The notes: generated from the letters alone by a model not told the origin. A stretch of 10,846 nt of DNA from Granulicella sp. UBA5172 (GCA_002413385.1 DHWW01000332.1:2096-12941); one strand, 5' to 3'; positions 1 to 8,249 are shown, counted from the first letter of the stretch. Numbers and translations are program-made.

Positions 1-87
1 AGCGGAGAGACCTGCAGTTCGCTCGCCGACAAACCGCAAGCAACCTAAGGCCTCACCGCAACCATTCCACACCGCCAACAACACCCC

Positions 88-1560
88 TCAGTAAGTAGCC
101 TCACTCCAACGCAACTCCTTACGAAATTGCGTCAGCCGAGTCTCCGCGTCAATCCTCACCATCTCCACGCCAGCAATCTCGACGAAGTCCTCCAGATGCT
201 CCATCGTCAGCGCCTGACTGAAGCTCGTATGGTGCGCTCCACCCGCATAGATCCATGCCGCCGCAGCCACGCGCAGGCTAGGCTTGGGCAGCCACACCGC
301 ACGCGCAACAGGCAACTTCGGCAGCGCCTGATCCGGCTGAATCACCTCAACCTCATTCACGATCATCCGAAAGCGATTGCCCATATCCACCAGCGAAGCC
401 ACAACCGCCGGTCCGCTCGGAGCCGTGAACACCAGCCGTACCGGGTCAGCCTTTCCGCCAATCCCCAGCGCATGAACCTCCAGCGAAGACTTCCCCGCCG
501 CAATCGACGGACAAACCTCCAGCATGTGCGACCCAAGAATCTTCGGCGTCCCGCTGTAATCGTAGTTATAGTCCTCCATGAACGAGGTGCCACCCGGCAA
601 ACCATGCGCCATCACCTTCATGGTCCTTACCAGCGCCGCCGTCTTCCAATCGCCCTCGGCGCCAAACCCATAGCCGTCAGCCATCAGCCGTTGCACAGCA
701 ATTCCCGGCAACTGCTCCAGCCCATGCAGATCCTCAAACGTGTCCGTAAACGCACCGAACCCGCCCTCTTCCAAAAACCCTCGCAGCCCAATCTCGATCT
801 TCGCCGCAGCGCGAAGCGAGTCCGGACGATCGTGCTCCTTCGCAATCGAATAGCTCTCGCGATATTCCTGAACCAGCTTGTCGACCTCTGCATCCGTGAC
901 CTGGCTCATGCGAGCCACCAGATCCCCAACGCCATATCCATTCACGCTGTACCCAAGCTGCGCCTGCGCCGCAACCTTGTCGCCTTCCGTAACCGCAACC
1001 TCGCGCATGTTATCGCCGAAGCGCGCCACCTTCAGATTCTGAGACTCATGCCATCCAGCAGCAGCGCGCGTCCACGTAGCCACATCCGCAATCGTCTGCG
1101 GATCCTGCCAGTGGCCCACGACAACCTTGCGAGCCAGCCGCAACCGCGCCGTAATAAATCCAAACTCGCGATCCCCATGCGCCGACTGGTTCAAATTCAT
1201 AAAGTCCATATCGATGGACGACCACGGCAGCTCCCGGTTGAACTGCGTATGCAAATGCAAAAACGGCTTGGTCAACGACGTCAGACCAGCAATCCACATC
1301 TTCGCCGGAGAGAACGTATGCATCCACAAAACCAGCCCAATGCAACTCTCCGAGTTGTTGGCCTCGCGACACAGCCCCCGCACTTCCTCCGGCGTCGTCA
1401 GCACCGGCTTGAAGACGACCTTGAACGGAATCGCCGTCTCCGCACTCAGAGACGCAGCAATCGTCTGCGAGTGCTTCGCAACCTGCGCGAGCGCCTCCGC
1501 GCCATACAAATGCTGACTACCCGTAACGAACCAAATCTCCAAACCTTCTAGCGCTTTCAT
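88..1560 (-). CDS. araA: L-arabinose isomerase (AraA), complete
   Basis: Converts L-arabinose to L-ribulose in the cytoplasm, the first step of the bacterial isomerase route. The 490-residue product is close to the usual 490-500 residues. Family hallmarks run along the whole length: [11 protein letters not shown] (10-20), [10 protein letters not shown] (81-90), FHTQFN-type [11 protein letters not shown] (103-113), [13 protein letters not shown] (117-129), GHWQD (149-153), [12 protein letters not shown] (180-191), TFEDLHGL (274-281), [13 protein letters not shown] (343-355) and [10 protein letters not shown] (439-448). Catalytic/metal residues, aligned from memory with E. coli E306, E333, H350 and H450, are E302, E329, H345 and H444; all are present. 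The start is the ATG at 1560, preceded by a GAGGAG Shine-Dalgarno sequence about 6 nt upstream. An in-frame ATG 32 codons further out (1656) would add a Cys-rich stretch absent from the family and would run into the promoter/operator region, so it is rejected. Neither araB nor araD is visible; they could lie beyond the left edge or elsewhere. Confidence 0.97.
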   Translation of the reverse strand: MKALEGLEIWFVTGSQHLYGAEALAQVAKHSQTIAASLSAETAIPFKVVFKPVLTTPEEVRGLCREANNSESCIGLVLWMHTFSPAKMWIAGLTSLTKPFLHLHTQFNRELPWSSIDMDFMNLNQSAHGDREFGFITARLRLARKVVVGHWQDPQTIADVATWTRAAAGWHESQNLKVARFGDNMREVAVTEGDKVAAQAQLGYSVNGYGVGDLVARMSQVTDAEVDKLVQEYRESYSIAKEHDRPDSLRAAAKIEIGLRGFLEEGGFGAFTDTFEDLHGLEQLPGIAVQRLMADGYGFGAEGDWKTAALVRTMKVMAHGLPGGTSFMEDYNYDYSGTPKILGSHMLEVCPSIAAGKSSLEVHALGIGGKADPVRLVFTAPSGPAVVASLVDMGNRFRMIVNEVEVIQPDQALPKLPVARAVWLPKPSLRVAAAAWIYAGGAHHTSFSQALTMEHLEDFVEIAGVEMVRIDAETRLTQFRKELRWSEATY

Positions 1561-1638
1561 CGATCTCTCCTCATCTTCGTACCAGACATCACCGCAACAC
1601 TCCACGCACACAGCAATACGGCCTCTACAGCCAAATAA

Positions 1639-1687
1639 GCAAACGTTTTCCCGCAATAAAACTACATTGTATACATTATCGTGTCAA
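1639..1687 (-). promoter_or_regulatory. araA promoter candidate with overlapping/downstream operators
   Basis: Read on the minus strand, a perfect TTGACA (1687-1682) is followed after 17 nt by a weak -10 hexamer TAGTTT (1664-1659). Transcription would start near 1652, giving a leader of roughly 90 nt before the araA ATG. Just downstream of the predicted start lies GAAAACGTTTGC (1650-1639), a CG-centred near-palindrome of LacI-family type, placed where a bound repressor would block transcription. Between the two hexamers is a second palindrome, TGTATACA (1668-1675), of unknown binder. The -35 is convincing, the -10 is poor, and the operator identity is inferred from shape only. Confidence 0.5.
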
Positions 1688-1917
1688 CTGAGAACCGGTT
1701 TTAGCCAACTCAAGCATCCCCGGTCAATCTTTCTACCAACTTATTCAGCGGAACATCCTCATTCCCATCCTAATGAGGAAGCTCCTAAACTCCCGGTGCG
1801 ACAGTACAACCACTCTTCTTCCCTGCGATGGTATCCATCTCCTGCACTCAGTCCAGAGAACGCTTCCCTCGCAATCCTCACAAATCCATCCGTCGGGCCT
1901 GCACCATGCGATGACCC
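1688..1917. other. Intergenic stretch without a recognisable gene
   Basis: Between the araA promoter elements and the stop of the TPR gene at 1918. I find no convincing coding region. A 7-bp inverted repeat CCTCATT/AATGAGG (1757-1763 and 1772-1778, 8-nt loop) is present but has no following T-run on either strand, so it is not called as a terminator. A short ACCC/GGGT hairpin overlaps the TPR stop codon and is also weak. Confidence 0.5.
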
Positions 1918-3087
1918 CTACGGGTGATCTCCGCCAGGAGGAGCCGCTTGCGCCTTCAGCTTCTTCAACTCCCCCAGCGCCCGTTCCGAGTCGGCCTTAC
2001 GATTCAGCCGCTGATACACCCGAACCAGTTCGTAGTAATCCCTCTGCTCGATAAAGTCCGACGGGTTGCTCTTCAGCACGCGTTCCAACCACCCCACCGC
2101 TTCCTCGTTCTTTCCCAGCTTCGACAACCCCAGACCCAGATAGAAGCACGTAGGAGCTGGACTTGCATGAGCATCGATGGCTCGCTGCAGCAGCGCAACT
2201 CCCTGCTGCGCATCCGCCGTCTCCACCTGAATCTTGCCCAGATTGAACAGCGCAATCGCGCTCCCAGGTGCCAGCGCCAGCTCCGATTGATACGCACTCT
2301 GCGCCTCAGCCGTGTGACTTACTTTCTGCTCTTCATTCCCTAACGCTTCGTATAACTCCGCATTCGATGGAGACTTCTTGATCGCTGCCTGGTACTCGAC
2401 GATCGCCTTATCCGGCTGCTCCGATTCAGAGTAGATCTCCGCCTGCGCTCGATGCACATACGCAGAGTCCGGATCAATCTTGAACAGCGCACGGAACGAT
2501 TCCTGCGCCGCCAGCGTATGCGCACGAACTTGATAGTAGAGAATGTTCTGATCTCCCGGCATCAACTCTCCCGCCTGATCCAGTGGAACCGCCGCCAGCT
2601 TGGGCCTTCCCGCCTGCAATTCCATGATGCCCAGCCACGTCAGCGCCTCTGCATTCTTCGGCTGCAAACTTATCTCGTCGTTCATCTCAGCAATCGCCGC
2701 ATCAAGCGAGTTCATCTGAAACAGAGCAATGCCGCGGAACATATGCGCACTGAAAATCGACGAGTTCAATTCACTCGACTTCGCCAGATCTTTCTCTGCC
2801 GCATCCGGCTTCCCTTCGCGCAGTTCCGCCAATCCCACTCCCAGCATGGCGTCTGCGGATCGAGGCGTTACCTCCAACTGCTTGCGAAAATCCGCCTCTG
2901 CCGCCTTCGGATTCCCTTGCCGCAACGCGGCTGCTCCTGCATTCATCCAGCTCGATGCCTGTTGCGCAGTTGCATCACTCTGCCCAGCCAGCAGCACAAA
3001 TCCCACCAAACATCCGGCCATGCCACAGCGAGCCAGCCTGCCCGAACTACCCGCATCCTTCGTCAGCATCACGCCTCGATCCCTCAC
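1918..3087 (-). CDS. Exported tetratricopeptide-repeat protein (second gene of TPR pair)
   Basis: A 389-residue protein of unknown specific role, probably a periplasmic or envelope protein-protein scaffold. The N-terminus has arginines followed by a hydrophobic core (GMAGCLVGFVLLAG, 22-35) and a likely cleavage near ATA-QQ (39-43). Degenerate TPR helix pairs then run from about 45 to 380, with recurring A-x-x-x-G/L-x-x-x-L patterns and closing prolines: LEVTPRSADA (71-80), LQPKNAEAL (141-149), FKIDPDSAYVH (202-212), KKSPSNAELY (237-246), LALAPGSAIAL (270-280) and LKSNPSDF (338-345). The tail is Lys/Pro-rich. The GTG start at 3087 shares the four bases GTGA with the stop of the upstream gene, so the two are translationally coupled. 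An in-frame ATG at 3069, preceded by GAGG, is an alternative start that leaves the signal peptide intact. No lipobox is placed correctly for a lipoprotein: the Cys at 26 precedes the hydrophobic core. Confidence 0.85.
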   Translation of the reverse strand: MRDRGVMLTKDAGSSGRLARCGMAGCLVGFVLLAGQSDATAQQASSWMNAGAAALRQGNPKAAEADFRKQLEVTPRSADAMLGVGLAELREGKPDAAEKDLAKSSELNSSIFSAHMFRGIALFQMNSLDAAIAEMNDEISLQPKNAEALTWLGIMELQAGRPKLAAVPLDQAGELMPGDQNILYYQVRAHTLAAQESFRALFKIDPDSAYVHRAQAEIYSESEQPDKAIVEYQAAIKKSPSNAELYEALGNEEQKVSHTAEAQSAYQSELALAPGSAIALFNLGKIQVETADAQQGVALLQRAIDAHASPAPTCFYLGLGLSKLGKNEEAVGWLERVLKSNPSDFIEQRDYYELVRVYQRLNRKADSERALGELKKLKAQAAPPGGDHP

Positions 3088-4043
3088 GGTTGACCATCCG
3101 GCTGCAGCAGCCGCAGCCTCGTCGCCGATTGCTGATTATCCTTCGCCGCCAGCTCCGTAGCCACGTCCAGCTCGCGTCGCGATCCCGCCGCATCTCCAAG
3201 CCGCCCCAGCGTCAATCCCAGGTAATAATGTCCCGGCTGATACTCCGGCGCCGCATCCGTAGCTCTCACCAGCCACTCTTTTGCCTTGTCATATTGCTTC
3301 AGCTTGAAGTACGCCGTGCCAATTCCCACCAGCGCCCCACCATGTTTCGGGTTCCGCTCCAATGCTCTCTGGAACTGAGCAATCGACTCGTCTAATTTGT
3401 TCTGATTCAAATCCGCCTGCCCCAACTGGTAATATCCTTCGCTCTGCTGCGGCTGGATGCGGATGGACTCTTCAAACTCTACTTGCGCCTTGTCAAACTG
3501 CAAACCCTGCAGATAGATACGCCCCAGGCCATAGTGCGCCGAAGCATCGAGCGGTCGAATCTTCAGATAGGCCCGCATCTCTTCCTGCGCCGCCTCCAAT
3601 CTCCCGAGACTCATATCCACCCTCGCCAACGCATAAAACGCATTCGGATCTAGCGGCTTCAGTGCAACCAGATGCTCCAGCGTAGTCACCGCATCCATAT
3701 CCAGCGACATCTCATCTTCAAGAATTCCAAGATCCAGCAGCACCCGCTGATGATCCGGCTCAACCTTCTGCGCACGCACCAATGCTTCTAAAGCAGCATT
3801 CATATCGCCGGCCGCCCGAGCCTTCAACGAGAGCCGTTCGCTCGTGGACGCCATACCGTCCTGCGCTTCAGCATCTCCCGGATGCAGCACAAGCACCTGT
3901 TCAAACATGTCTCTCGCCTGAGCCAGTTCCCCCGCAGCCTGCAGACCTTGAGCCTCCACAGCGCTCGCACGAGTATCTCTCCCTGCTGCAATCTGTCCGC
4001 TCAGAGTCACTGCCAACAGAAGTGAAGTGGTAGCAATCAACAT
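3084..4043 (-). CDS. Exported tetratricopeptide-repeat protein (first gene of TPR pair)
   Basis: A 319-residue TPR protein. Residues 1-20 form a short signal peptide (hydrophobic SLLLAVTLSG, cleavage probably after IAA or AAG). About eight TPR helix pairs fill the rest. The clearest are at 133-166 (DPNAFYALARVDMSLGRLEA), 167-200 (SAHYGLGRIYLQGLQFDKA), 201-234 (GYYQLGQADLNQNKLDESIA), 235-268 (ALVGIGTAYFKLKQYDKA) and 269-302 (GHYYLGLTLGRLGDA), with closing prolines at 163, 198, 232 and 266. It has no catalytic domain, so the expected role is a scaffold or chaperone-like binding surface in the periplasm. The ATG at 4043 is preceded by AAGGA a few bases upstream and by a promoter candidate at 4059-4087. 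Its stop overlaps the start of the next TPR gene by 4 nt. It begins only about 70 nt after the terminator of the TonB-dependent receptor, so it is genomically adjacent but probably transcribed on its own. Confidence 0.88.
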   Translation of the reverse strand: MLIATTSLLLAVTLSGQIAAGRDTRASAVEAQGLQAAGELAQARDMFEQVLVLHPGDAEAQDGMASTSERLSLKARAAGDMNAALEALVRAQKVEPDHQRVLLDLGILEDEMSLDMDAVTTLEHLVALKPLDPNAFYALARVDMSLGRLEAAQEEMRAYLKIRPLDASAHYGLGRIYLQGLQFDKAQVEFEESIRIQPQQSEGYYQLGQADLNQNKLDESIAQFQRALERNPKHGGALVGIGTAYFKLKQYDKAKEWLVRATDAAPEYQPGHYYLGLTLGRLGDAAGSRRELDVATELAAKDNQQSATRLRLLQPDGQP

Positions 4044-4058
4044 AGTTCCTTGCGCGAA

Positions 4059-4087
4059 ATTCTACTGCCGCCCCTGCTGCGAAGCAA
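4059..4087 (-). promoter_or_regulatory. Promoter candidate for the TPR gene pair
   Basis: On the minus strand TTGCTT (4087-4082) and TAGAAT (4064-4059) are separated by 17 nt. The -10 box matches the sigma-70 consensus at five of six positions, the -35 at only three. Transcription would start near 4052, leaving a very short leader of about 9 nt that still holds the AAGGA ribosome-binding site. It sits directly after the terminator of the preceding gene, which argues that the pair needs its own promoter. Confidence 0.4.
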
Positions 4088-4115
4088 CGTCCCGTCCATG
4101 CATCGGTGGCGTCGG

Positions 4116-4151
4116 AAAAACCTAAGGGTGAAGCATCGCTTCACCCTTAGG
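4116..4151 (-). terminator. Rho-independent terminator of the TonB-dependent receptor gene
   Basis: A perfect 14-bp inverted repeat: CCTAAGGGTGAAGC (4121-4134) and GCTTCACCCTTAGG (4138-4151) with a 3-nt loop. On the minus strand the hairpin is followed at once by TTTTTCC (4120-4114), the classic layout of an intrinsic terminator. It lies 29 nt after the receptor stop codon. No T-run follows on the plus strand, so it should work only in the minus direction. Confidence 0.9.
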
Positions 4152-4180
4152 CGTTAGGAAAATTGCAGGACTACAGGACC

Positions 4181-7100
4181 TTAGAAAGTAATGCGCCCCG
4201 TGACCTGCATATTACGTGGACCGTAATCCGTGTAGGTCGGAATTCCGAATCCCCCACCGCCTGTCGAAGCATTCGGTTGAAGGTTCGGAAGTCCAAAACG
4301 ATGACGGTTGAAGACATCGAATGCCTCAGCCTTGAACTGGAACTTCACTCTCTGCGTGATGGTGAAGTCCTTCAGCAAGCTGACATCTTCAGCTTTGTAG
4401 ATCGGTCCGGTGATCGCTTCTGTCACACGTGGAATATTACCCAGCTTGAACGCATCATAGGAGCATCCATCCGGGCAATTCGGCGACGCAGGACGAAACC
4501 AACCCGGCCCTTCATGGTTCTGATCGACGAAGGCAGAATTCGCCAGCGTCACACCAGGATCGTTCGGGCCGTTATATCCAGCCGGACGATACGCTGGCTT
4601 GAACCACGATTGGCCGTTGAAGAAATTCGGCCCATTCTTGTTCGTCTTGTACGCCGCGCTCGCATAGCCACCTTGCGATACCGCGGCAGGTCCTTGCGTG
4701 AAGCTGATGCAGTTCTGGTAATAGGGAATTCCTGACGCGCAACCGAAAGGAATCGGCTGACCGCTCTGATACCGCTGAATCGCTCCTACGCTCCAGCCCC
4801 CGACCAGGTAATCGAGTGCACGGTTGTGATTCAGGTAGTGACGTCCCTTTCCGAACGGCAGATTGACAAGGTAGCTGAGCGAGAACACCTGTGGTGTGTT
4901 CTGCAGGCTGACCGCCTTTTCCAAACGAAGGTTCGTGGAGCTCTGCCCTTGCGCCTGCTGTCCTTCTACCTGGAACGGTAGAGCGGAATCCGCATCGGTC
5001 AGATTCTTCGACCACGTATACGAGGCCTGAAGATTGAAGCCCTGGCGGAAGCGACGTTCCAGTGAAATGACCGCCGCATCGTATGACGAGTGGCCCAGAT
5101 TCTCCAGGCAGCAATCACCAGCGATGAAGTCATACTGCGGGAACGGACGTAGTGCCTGTCCCAGGTTGCCCGTGAAGTTGGCGTACGGTGCCGTCACTCC
5201 ATTCGATGACCCGCCCAGTGGAATCCGGTCGTAGCGATCGTTCAGGTGATCACCCAGCGCAAACTCGTTCATCGAAATATTGTTGATGTTCGTCAAAAAG
5301 CCCGTCTTCAGGTTCTGGGCTGTTTGACCAATGTAGCCGATCGACAGGAGCAGATCCTTCGCCAGCTCATCCTGCAGCTGAAGGCTCCAGTTGCTGGTCA
5401 TGGACGGCCTGCCTTCCGTGGGCAGGATCACCTCGCCACCTACAGCAGCGAAACTTCCAGGGCCGTTCGGAGCAGTGAGCTGCGTCGGGTCAAGACTCGG
5501 CGCAAAGCTGATGGCTGGGAAGCCTGTGTCCAGCTGGAATGCAGGGCTGTATCCGCCGGCAGTTCCAGGCCCCGTATAGTTGCTCCCAATCCCACGGCCC
5601 TGCGTATAGCCTGCCGTCATCGATGAGCCAAAGTCGTTGTATTGGAGTGGTCCAAAAATCAGTGCACCACCTCCGCGAAGAACCAGCTTGCTATTCGTAC
5701 CCGGCAGCACATAGGCGAACCCGAGCCGTGGAGCCAGATCCTTATACCAGGTGTTCGCCCACGCCGTGTTGCAATTGCAATTCTTCGCAAACACCAGCGC
5801 TCCCGGCAACCCACCCGCCGCCGCATCTGGCGCCGTCAGGCTGAAGCTCGAACTGTAGTTGTTCGCTTCCTTACGGGGTACATCGATGTCATACCGCACA
5901 CCAAGGTTCAACGTCAGGTTGCTCGAGACCTTTACATCGTCCTCAAAGAACACGGCCTCATAGTGCGAGTTCCACCGTGGGTTGTGGTTGTACACCGTTT
6001 GCCCGGCATTATCCACCTGTCCAAGCAGTAAGCTCGCAAAGCTGTTTCCGCTCTGGAACTGTGGAACGCCGCCAATCGCCGCAACATCCGTCTGACTGCG
6101 CGAGAAGTTGAGGTTCGCCAGGTTGAACTGCTTAACAGAGTACTGCTGATAGCGCCAGTCAACACCGAACTTGAAACTGTGCCGGCCCCTCTGCCAGTTC
6201 ACGCTGTCATACACGCGAATACCGTTGTCGATATTCGTGCCATTCTGCTGCTGGCCCCATCGCGTGAAGCTGTCCAGCCCATCGAAGTTCACGACCGGAA
6301 ACGCCGTCGAATACTCATTGGCGATTCCCAGTTTCGTCGCGGATGGCCCCTGCGAAAACGAGTCCGAAACATTCTTGCTGTTCGTCCTGTTGTATCCAAG
6401 ATTCAAGTGATTCAGCAGCGTAGGAGTAAAGCTGAAATCCCATCCAGTACGAGCATAATGAGTCTCGAAGTCCTGCGAATAAGAACCGGAATTGAAATTT
6501 GCAGGAAGATTGTTCAGGCCATGCAGGCTGAAGTTGTCGCGCGAGCTATACGACGCAAACAGCTTGTTCTTCGATCCCAGGTTCTGATCGATACGGATCG
6601 TGTAGGTCGTGTTCGCCGTCGGCGCAACCGATGCCATCGCATAGTTGTTGTAGAACCCATACGGCAGGTTCGGCGTCGCCGCCTGATTTGGCGCCGGCAA
6701 ACCAGCAATCATGTTCTTCGCTGCCGCACTGAATCGCGAAAGTGGAACGATGTTGCCTGCAAATGGCAGCCGGCAAGGAATTCCATTTGGATTCGTCGCC
6801 GTTACATTAATATTCGATGTAGCCGGATCGAAGATCTGGTTCTGCAGAACCGGCAGGCCCGTGCAAGGATTGATGACGTTCGTCGGTCCACCCAGAATCG
6901 CCGAGAAGTCGCCGCCGAGCTCGCCCAGGTTCGTCGTGCCTCCGGTTGCGGTCGGCACAGTCGACTGAACGTTGCCGCCCAACTGCAACTTATATTGCTC
7001 CCACGCGAAGAAGAAGAAGCTGCGATCCTTGCCGTTGTACAGCTTCGGAATGAAGATCGGTCCACCAAACGACCCGCCGAAGTCGAACTTGCTGTCCTTC

Positions 7101-8017
7101 GGCCTCGAGTACTTGCAATTGATCTCGGATACACCAACGCATCTCTGCGCCTTGTAACCATTGTTGAACCAGCTGTTCGCGTCAAACACCCGGTTCTTGA
7201 TAATCGCAAACACAGTGCCGTGAAACGCATTCGCGCCGGACCTCGTCGCGAAACTCTCAATTCCCGATGTCGTGCGGCCAAACTCAGCCGACGGCGTCGA
7301 CGTCGTTACCTTGAACTCCTGCAGTGCCTCGATCGAGGGCGACGTCTCATCAAACGAAGAGCCGTTTTCACTACGCGTAACACTCGCGCCATCCAGCAAA
7401 ACCTCGGCACCATAGTTCTGGCCACCGCTCAATTTCGAGAGAAACACGCCATTCCCCTGGAAGGGAGCGTTGCCCCCGGTTCCTGGTCCCGTCGTGCCGG
7501 GAATCAAAAAGGCGAACGTCTCAGGAGAACGCAATCCGCCCACGCCTGTAGCAACCGACAACGGCAGATCGAGAATCTGCTTCTGCGAGATGGTCCCACC
7601 AACATCCGAAGTCTCTGTCTGGAGTCGCAGGCCGCTCGCGTCCACCGTCACCGTCTGTGTCTGCTCTCCAATCTTCAGATGCACATTCAATGCCGAAACA
7701 CTGTTGATACTCACCGTAACGCCCGTAGCCGTCGCAACTTCGAATCCTGGCGCCGTCACCGTCACCGTGTACGCGCCCAGCGCCAACTCAGGGAATCGAT
7801 AATCGCCCGAGGACGTCGACGTCGTCGTGCTCTTGACCCCCGTCGTCTCGTTCGTCACAGCGACCGAGGCATTCGGGACCAACGCACCCGTAGAATCCAT
7901 AACCGTCCCCGCCAGCGTGCCGCGGGTCGATTGTGCCATTCCAGATACCGTGAGGACTAACGCCACTCCCAGTACGAAACATAGCGATTTCATGCATCTT
8001 GCAATAACTGTCTTCAT
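4181..8017 (-). CDS. TonB-dependent receptor, Oar-like, with N-terminal carboxypeptidase-regulatory domain
   Basis: A 1278-residue outer-membrane protein. Order of parts: signal peptide (1-28, hydrophobic FVLGVALVLTVSG, cleavage near GMA-QS); an Ig-like carboxypeptidase-regulatory domain (about 31-115, GTLAGTVMDSTGALVPNASV, GDYRFPELALGAYTVTVTAPGF in pieces); a plug-like region (about 120-265, with EVLLDGASVTRSE at 205-217, IEALQEFKV at 229-237 and SAEFGRTTSG at 243-252); then a long beta-barrel. Barrel hallmarks of this family include IFDPAT (395-400), PFAGNIVPLSRF (418-429) and EAFDVFNRHRFG (1231-1242), and the protein ends in ITF, the terminal aromatic residue expected for outer-membrane barrels. 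The barrel is far larger than that of a siderophore receptor and lacks clear SusC signatures. Members in Acidobacteriota are usually presumed to import oligosaccharides or other bulky nutrients, but the substrate is unknown. The ATG at 8017 has AGGAG 6 nt upstream; an in-frame ATG at 7993 has no comparable site. Twelve mature-protein cysteines occur in six close groups. Confidence 0.93.
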   Translation of the reverse strand: MKTVIARCMKSLCFVLGVALVLTVSGMAQSTRGTLAGTVMDSTGALVPNASVAVTNETTGVKSTTTSTSSGDYRFPELALGAYTVTVTAPGFEVATATGVTVSINSVSALNVHLKIGEQTQTVTVDASGLRLQTETSDVGGTISQKQILDLPLSVATGVGGLRSPETFAFLIPGTTGPGTGGNAPFQGNGVFLSKLSGGQNYGAEVLLDGASVTRSENGSSFDETSPSIEALQEFKVTTSTPSAEFGRTTSGIESFATRSGANAFHGTVFAIIKNRVFDANSWFNNGYKAQRCVGVSEINCKYSRPKDSKFDFGGSFGGPIFIPKLYNGKDRSFFFFAWEQYKLQLGGNVQSTVPTATGGTTNLGELGGDFSAILGGPTNVINPCTGLPVLQNQIFDPATSNINVTATNPNGIPCRLPFAGNIVPLSRFSAAAKNMIAGLPAPNQAATPNLPYGFYNNYAMASVAPTANTTYTIRIDQNLGSKNKLFASYSSRDNFSLHGLNNLPANFNSGSYSQDFETHYARTGWDFSFTPTLLNHLNLGYNRTNSKNVSDSFSQGPSATKLGIANEYSTAFPVVNFDGLDSFTRWGQQQNGTNIDNGIRVYDSVNWQRGRHSFKFGVDWRYQQYSVKQFNLANLNFSRSQTDVAAIGGVPQFQSGNSFASLLLGQVDNAGQTVYNHNPRWNSHYEAVFFEDDVKVSSNLTLNLGVRYDIDVPRKEANNYSSSFSLTAPDAAAGGLPGALVFAKNCNCNTAWANTWYKDLAPRLGFAYVLPGTNSKLVLRGGGALIFGPLQYNDFGSSMTAGYTQGRGIGSNYTGPGTAGGYSPAFQLDTGFPAISFAPSLDPTQLTAPNGPGSFAAVGGEVILPTEGRPSMTSNWSLQLQDELAKDLLLSIGYIGQTAQNLKTGFLTNINNISMNEFALGDHLNDRYDRIPLGGSSNGVTAPYANFTGNLGQALRPFPQYDFIAGDCCLENLGHSSYDAAVISLERRFRQGFNLQASYTWSKNLTDADSALPFQVEGQQAQGQSSTNLRLEKAVSLQNTPQVFSLSYLVNLPFGKGRHYLNHNRALDYLVGGWSVGAIQRYQSGQPIPFGCASGIPYYQNCISFTQGPAAVSQGGYASAAYKTNKNGPNFFNGQSWFKPAYRPAGYNGPNDPGVTLANSAFVDQNHEGPGWFRPASPNCPDGCSYDAFKLGNIPRVTEAITGPIYKAEDVSLLKDFTITQRVKFQFKAEAFDVFNRHRFGLPNLQPNASTGGGGFGIPTYTDYGPRNMQVTGRITF

Positions 8018-8106
8018 TCGACGCTCCTGAAAATGATGCGATCTTTCAAATAATCAACTTCTATACTTTTGAATCCTTAAGACTTACCCGATAACTGCCC
8101 GTTCTA

Positions 8107-8120
8107 GGAAAACGTTATCC
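8107..8120. promoter_or_regulatory. LacI-type operator candidate, receptor-proximal
   Basis: GGAAAACGTTATCC is a 14-bp palindrome around a central CG with one mismatched pair. Its GAAAACGTT core matches the element before araA. It lies about 100 nt downstream of the predicted receptor transcription start and about 90 nt before the ATG. Confidence 0.45.
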
Positions 8121-8170
8121 CGAAACCTAAAGCAACCGCCGAACAAGCAAACGCAATGCTTAATCCTCCA

Positions 8171-8182
8171 GCAAGCGTTTTC
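8171..8182. promoter_or_regulatory. LacI-type operator candidate, receptor-distal
   Basis: GCAAGCGTTTTC differs at one of twelve positions from the araA element GCAAACGTTTTC (1639-1650), in the same orientation relative to the gene it precedes. It lies about 30-40 nt downstream of the predicted receptor transcription start. The similarity between two separate promoters is the main support. Confidence 0.5.
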
Positions 8183-8219
8183 TTAGCTACATAGAACTTC
8201 GCAACTTGTAAACCACTAA

Positions 8220-8249
8220 ACAGTAGGTCATGCGTACGATGCTTGTCAA
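8220..8249 (-). promoter_or_regulatory. Promoter candidate for the TonB-dependent receptor
   Basis: On the minus strand a perfect TTGACA (8249-8244) is followed after 18 nt by TACTGT (8225-8220), a weak -10 box. Transcription would start near 8213, giving an unusually long leader of about 195 nt that contains both operator candidates. A perfect -35 with a poor -10 is the same pattern as before araA. Confidence 0.42.

Noticed and set aside
1..87. Possible start of another gene downstream of araA
   Set aside because: Most short minus-strand frames here close quickly and no ribosome-binding site with a start is visible; too little sequence to decide.
127..1551. Plus-strand open frame (474 codons) opposite araA
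   Set aside because: Arg/His/Gln-rich, no recognisable domain, and fully antisense to a well-conserved enzyme gene.
1757..1778. Inverted repeat CCTCATT/AATGAGG as a terminator of the TPR pair
   Set aside because: The stem is short, the loop is 8 nt and no T-run follows on either strand; it is also about 140 nt beyond the TPR stop.
2995..3012. Lipobox-like MAGC in the TPR protein at 1918-3087
   Set aside because: The cysteine precedes the hydrophobic core instead of following it, so it cannot be a lipoprotein cleavage site.
6179..7960. Long plus-strand open frame (593 codons) opposite the TonB-dependent receptor
   Set aside because: Its translation is Arg-rich and of low complexity with no domain, while the minus strand encodes a coherent outer-membrane protein. 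It is a by-product of GC-rich codon use.
8145..8161. AAGCA/TGCTT inverted repeat as a further operator before the receptor
   Set aside because: Arms of only 5 bp with a 7-nt loop and no CG-centred symmetry like the other sites; probably chance.
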